Assembly (NCBI GenBank): GCA_022839625.1
Contig: JALHJL010000002.1
Location: forward strand, 62,001-126,000
DNA length: 64,000 bases
Direction: 5' to 3'
Source: Phycisphaerales bacterium
GTDB lineage: Bacteria > Planctomycetota > Phycisphaerae > UBA1845 > Fen-1342
Positions within the stretch are counted from its first letter, which is position 1; every line of letters begins with the position of its first letter. The notes under the pieces are model-generated. The model worked only from the letters and a program-made list of their open reading frames with translations. It was not told where the DNA came from and searched no databases. Of the stretch, positions 61,510 to 64,000 are shown in pieces. The position numbers and the translations under genes are program-made.

Positions 61510-64000
61510 ATGAGCATGTGCGTTTACCGAGTCGAGATTACACCGCGTGGCTTGGGTACCGGCATCCGCCACGACGATCCCCTCGCCACCCTGCTTCGCG
61601 AAGCCGGACTGGCGAGCGTCGCAGCGGCGCGGGCCTCCAGGCTCTTCTTCCTCGAGGGCACCCTGGACCGCGCGGACGTCGAGCGAATCGCGGTCGAACT
61701 GCTCGCCGATCCGGTGACCGAGACGACCTCCGTCGCTGGCGCCACGGACGCCCTACCCACCACGGAACCTGGTGCCTTCGCCTTCGAGATCCACCTGCGG
61801 CCCGGCGTGATGGACCCGGTGGCCGAGAGTACCCTGGCCGAGCTGGCAGCGGCGGGCCATCGCGTAGAGCGGGTTCGGACTGCGCGGCGTTACGTGGTCT
61901 GGGGCGCGGTGGGCGAACAGGAACTGCTGGCCACCGTGCGTCGGGTGCTGGCTAACGACTGCATCGAGCAGGTTGTCGGAGGGTCAGCCGGCGTGCAATT
62001 GTCGCCGAGGCCGCCGGTCTTCTCGTTCAACCTCCGTCACATAGCGCTCCGGGGGGCGGACGGGCTGGCGCTCGAGCGTCTGTCGCGCGAGGCGCACCTC
62101 TTTCTGTCGCGTCAGGAATTGCAGGCCATCGCGGAGCACTTCGCCGCGGCCGGCCGCGAACCGACCGATCTTGAGTTGGAGACGTTGGCTCAGACGTGGT
62201 CCGAGCACTGCGTGCACAAGACGTTGAAGGCCGCAGTGGTGTACCGGGGAGCACCGCTGCCGGTCTCCGGCAGCGCGCAAGTCTCGCCTGCACAAACGCT
62301 TGAGCCGCGGCGCTACGGGAACCTCTTGCGCGACACCATCGTCCGCGCGACGGAAACGCTCGTCGCGGCCGGCCGCGGTCCCCAGTGTCTCTCGGTCTTC
62401 GAGGACAACGCCGGCGTCGTCGCCTTCGACGACGACTTCGGCATCGCGTTCAAGGTGGAGACCCACAACCACCCGTCGGCGATCGAGCCATATGGCGGCG
62501 CGACGACCGGGATCGGGGGTGTGATCCGCGATGTAATCGGTTGCGGGCTGGGGGCCAGGCCAATCGCGAGCACTGACGTATTCTGCGTCGCCCCGCCGGA
62601 TTGGCCGGCCGACCGCCTGCCGAAGGGCGTCCTGCATCCCCGGCGGGTACTCCGGGGCGTCGTACACGGCGTCGCGGACTATGGCAACCGGATGGGGATT
62701 CCGACGGTCAACGGCGCCGTCTACTTCGACCCGCGCTACCTGGGCAATCCGCTGGTGTTCTGCGGGTCCGTGGGCTTGATCCCCCGCGACAGGATCGCCA
62801 AGGCGGCCCAGGCCGGGGATCACATCGTGCTCATCGGGGGGCGCACGGGCCGGGATGGCATTCACGGAGCGACCTTCTCTTCCGCGGAGCTCACGGATAC
62901 CCACGCCGACGAATTCTCGCACGCGGTCCAGATCGGCAACGCGATTACGGAGAAGCGCTTCCTCGATGCGATCGTGCAAGCGCGTGACGCGGACGGCGGC
63001 TGCCTGTACACGGCGATTACGGACTGCGGGGCGGGGGGATTGAGCAGCGCGGTGGGCGAGATGGGGGAGCGGGTCGGCGCGGTCGTCGATCTGGAGCGCG
63101 TGCCGCTGAAGTATGCGGGCCTGCGGTATGACGAAATCTGGATCAGCGAAGCCCAGGAGCGGATGGTCGTTGCCGTACCGCCCACAAGACTGCCGCGTTT
63201 TCTGGAGATCATGCAGGCGGAGGAAGTGGAGGCGACGGTCATCGGCGTGTTCGGCAGCGGGGAGCCGTCCGGCCGCAATGCCCCGCCGCGACTCGTCGTC
63301 CGTTACGACGGGCACGTCGTGGGCGACCTCGACATGCAGTTCCTGCACCACGGATGGCCGCGCTCGGAACGCACCGCCGAATGGCAACCCGACGCGGTGA
63401 GCAGCGCTCCCATCGCAGGCGACGGCCCGGTTCCGGCTTCGCCCGGCGGGTCTCTGGAGCGCCTCGTCCACGAGCTGTCCCGTCCGAACGTGGCGTCCAA
63501 GGAGTGGATCATCCGGCAATACGACCACGAGGTGCAGGGCGGCAGCGTCGTGAAGCCGCTCCCGGGGCCGGGCCGGGGGCCGGGCGATGCGGCCGTGCTC
63601 CGTCCACGGCTGACTTCGCGCCGCGGGATCGCCGTGGGCTGCGGCTTGGCGCCGCATCTGGCGGACCTCGACCCCTACTGGATGGCGGCGGCGGCGATCG
63701 ACGAGGCGGTGCGAAACGTCGTCTGCGTCGGCGGGAACGCGGACAGGACCGCGATTCTGGACAACTTCTGTTGGGGACGGACGGACGAGCCGCGGCAGCT
63801 TGGCGAGCTGGTCCGGACCTGCCAGGCGTGCCACGACGTGGCGGTGGCCTACGGCACCCCCTTCATTTCCGGCAAGGACTCGCTGAACAACGAGTTTGCC
63901 CTCGACGCTGCCGACATCGGACCGTTGCTGGAAACGCTGCGCAGGCAAGCTGTGGGCCCCAGCGTGGATGCGGCGCGTCTGCGCGCGATTCTGCCGGCGC
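61510..64000 (+). CDS. purL: Phosphoribosylformylglycinamidine synthase, PurS-PurL fusion type, 3' end beyond window
   Basis: PurL forms FGAM from FGAR with ATP and glutamine-derived ammonia in purine synthesis. The frame is open from the ATG at 61510 (an ATG at 61516 is the alternative) to the right edge, 830 codons. Residues about 1-85 and 90-165 look like two PurS-like ferredoxin-fold domains in tandem (VYRVEITPRG; FAFEIHLRPGVMDP). The PurL core follows: HNHPSAIEPYGGATTGIGG near 319, ITDCGAGGLSSAVGEMGE near 500 and SGKDSLNNEF near 793. The glutaminase PurQ is not seen. Confidence 0.93.
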   Translation, partial: MSMCVYRVEITPRGLGTGIRHDDPLATLLREAGLASVAAARASRLFFLEGTLDRADVERIAVELLADPVTETTSVAGATDALPTTEPGAFAFEIHLRPGVMDPVAESTLAELAAAGHRVERVRTARRYVVWGAVGEQELLATVRRVLANDCIEQVVGGSAGVQLSPRPPVFSFNLRHIALRGADGLALERLSREAHLFLSRQELQAIAEHFAAAGREPTDLELETLAQTWSEHCVHKTLKAAVVYRGAPLPVSGSAQVSPAQTLEPRRYGNLLRDTIVRATETLVAAGRGPQCLSVFEDNAGVVAFDDDFGIAFKVETHNHPSAIEPYGGATTGIGGVIRDVIGCGLGARPIASTDVFCVAPPDWPADRLPKGVLHPRRVLRGVVHGVADYGNRMGIPTVNGAVYFDPRYLGNPLVFCGSVGLIPRDRIAKAAQAGDHIVLIGGRTGRDGIHGATFSSAELTDTHADEFSHAVQIGNAITEKRFLDAIVQARDADGGCLYTAITDCGAGGLSSAVGEMGERVGAVVDLERVPLKYAGLRYDEIWISEAQERMVVAVPPTRLPRFLEIMQAEEVEATVIGVFGSGEPSGRNAPPRLVVRYDGHVVGDLDMQFLHHGWPRSERTAEWQPDAVSSAPIAGDGPVPASPGGSLERLVHELSRPNVASKEWIIRQYDHEVQGGSVVKPLPGPGRGPGDAAVLRPRLTSRRGIAVGCGLAPHLADLDPYWMAAAAIDEAVRNVVCVGGNADRTAILDNFCWGRTDEPRQLGELVRTCQACHDVAVAYGTPFISGKDSLNNEFALDAADIGPLLETLRRQAVGPSVDAARLRAILPA

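Overview
The window is 64 kb of GC-rich bacterial chromosome with about 46 protein genes, one tRNA and an unusual load of short palindromic repeats. The mix suggests a flagellated, Gram-negative-type planctomycete or a close relative: an exosortase with an EpsI-like partner beside a Wza/Wzc export system, very large TPR proteins, many lipoproteins with lipoboxes, Lnt, fliD/fliS, and a PurL carrying PurS-like domains. This placement is inferred from gene content, not from a marker tree.

Left part (1-17 kb). A CHASE4/PAS hybrid histidine kinase runs off the left edge. Next, on the minus strand, come a PTS EIIA-type protein, a solute-binding protein fused to a MalF-type permease, and a MalG-type permease with a large extra extracytoplasmic insert. 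Two unknown exported proteins follow. A plus-strand run holds a small membrane protein, a ThiF/HesA-type adenylyltransferase, apolipoprotein N-acyltransferase and a HEAT-repeat lipoprotein.

Centre (17-34 kb). A long minus-strand run reads, in transcription order: Wza-like polysaccharide export lipoprotein, exosortase, EpsI-like protein, a 1673-aa TPR membrane protein, a Wzc-like tyrosine autokinase, truA, an SDR reductase, a TPR protein, a lipoprotein, glyA and a lipoprotein. The first five form an exopolysaccharide/exosortase module. A NeuD-type acetyltransferase diverges from it.

Right part (35-64 kb). Two overlapping membrane GTPase genes are divergent from an FmdB zinc-ribbon gene, followed by trxB and small membrane proteins. 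Then come a GT39-like membrane protein, a coiled-coil protein, a PLP decarboxylase and a GT4 glycosyltransferase. A patchwork of hairpin repeats leads to tRNA-Arg(CCT), fliD and fliS, then a nine-copy array of a 47-48 bp palindromic unit. Beyond the array lie an N-terminally short ECF sigma factor and a gene split by an in-frame TAG. The remainder is a YedF C-terminal-type protein, two TPR proteins, a zinc ribbon, a UvrA consisting only of its first ATPase half, a hypothetical protein, accA and purL (cut by the right edge).

Most notable are the half-length UvrA, the paired membrane GTPases, the binding-protein/permease fusion with its insert-bearing partner, the amber-split gene beside a shortened sigma factor, and palindromic elements that repeatedly overlap gene 3' ends and flank fliD-fliS.
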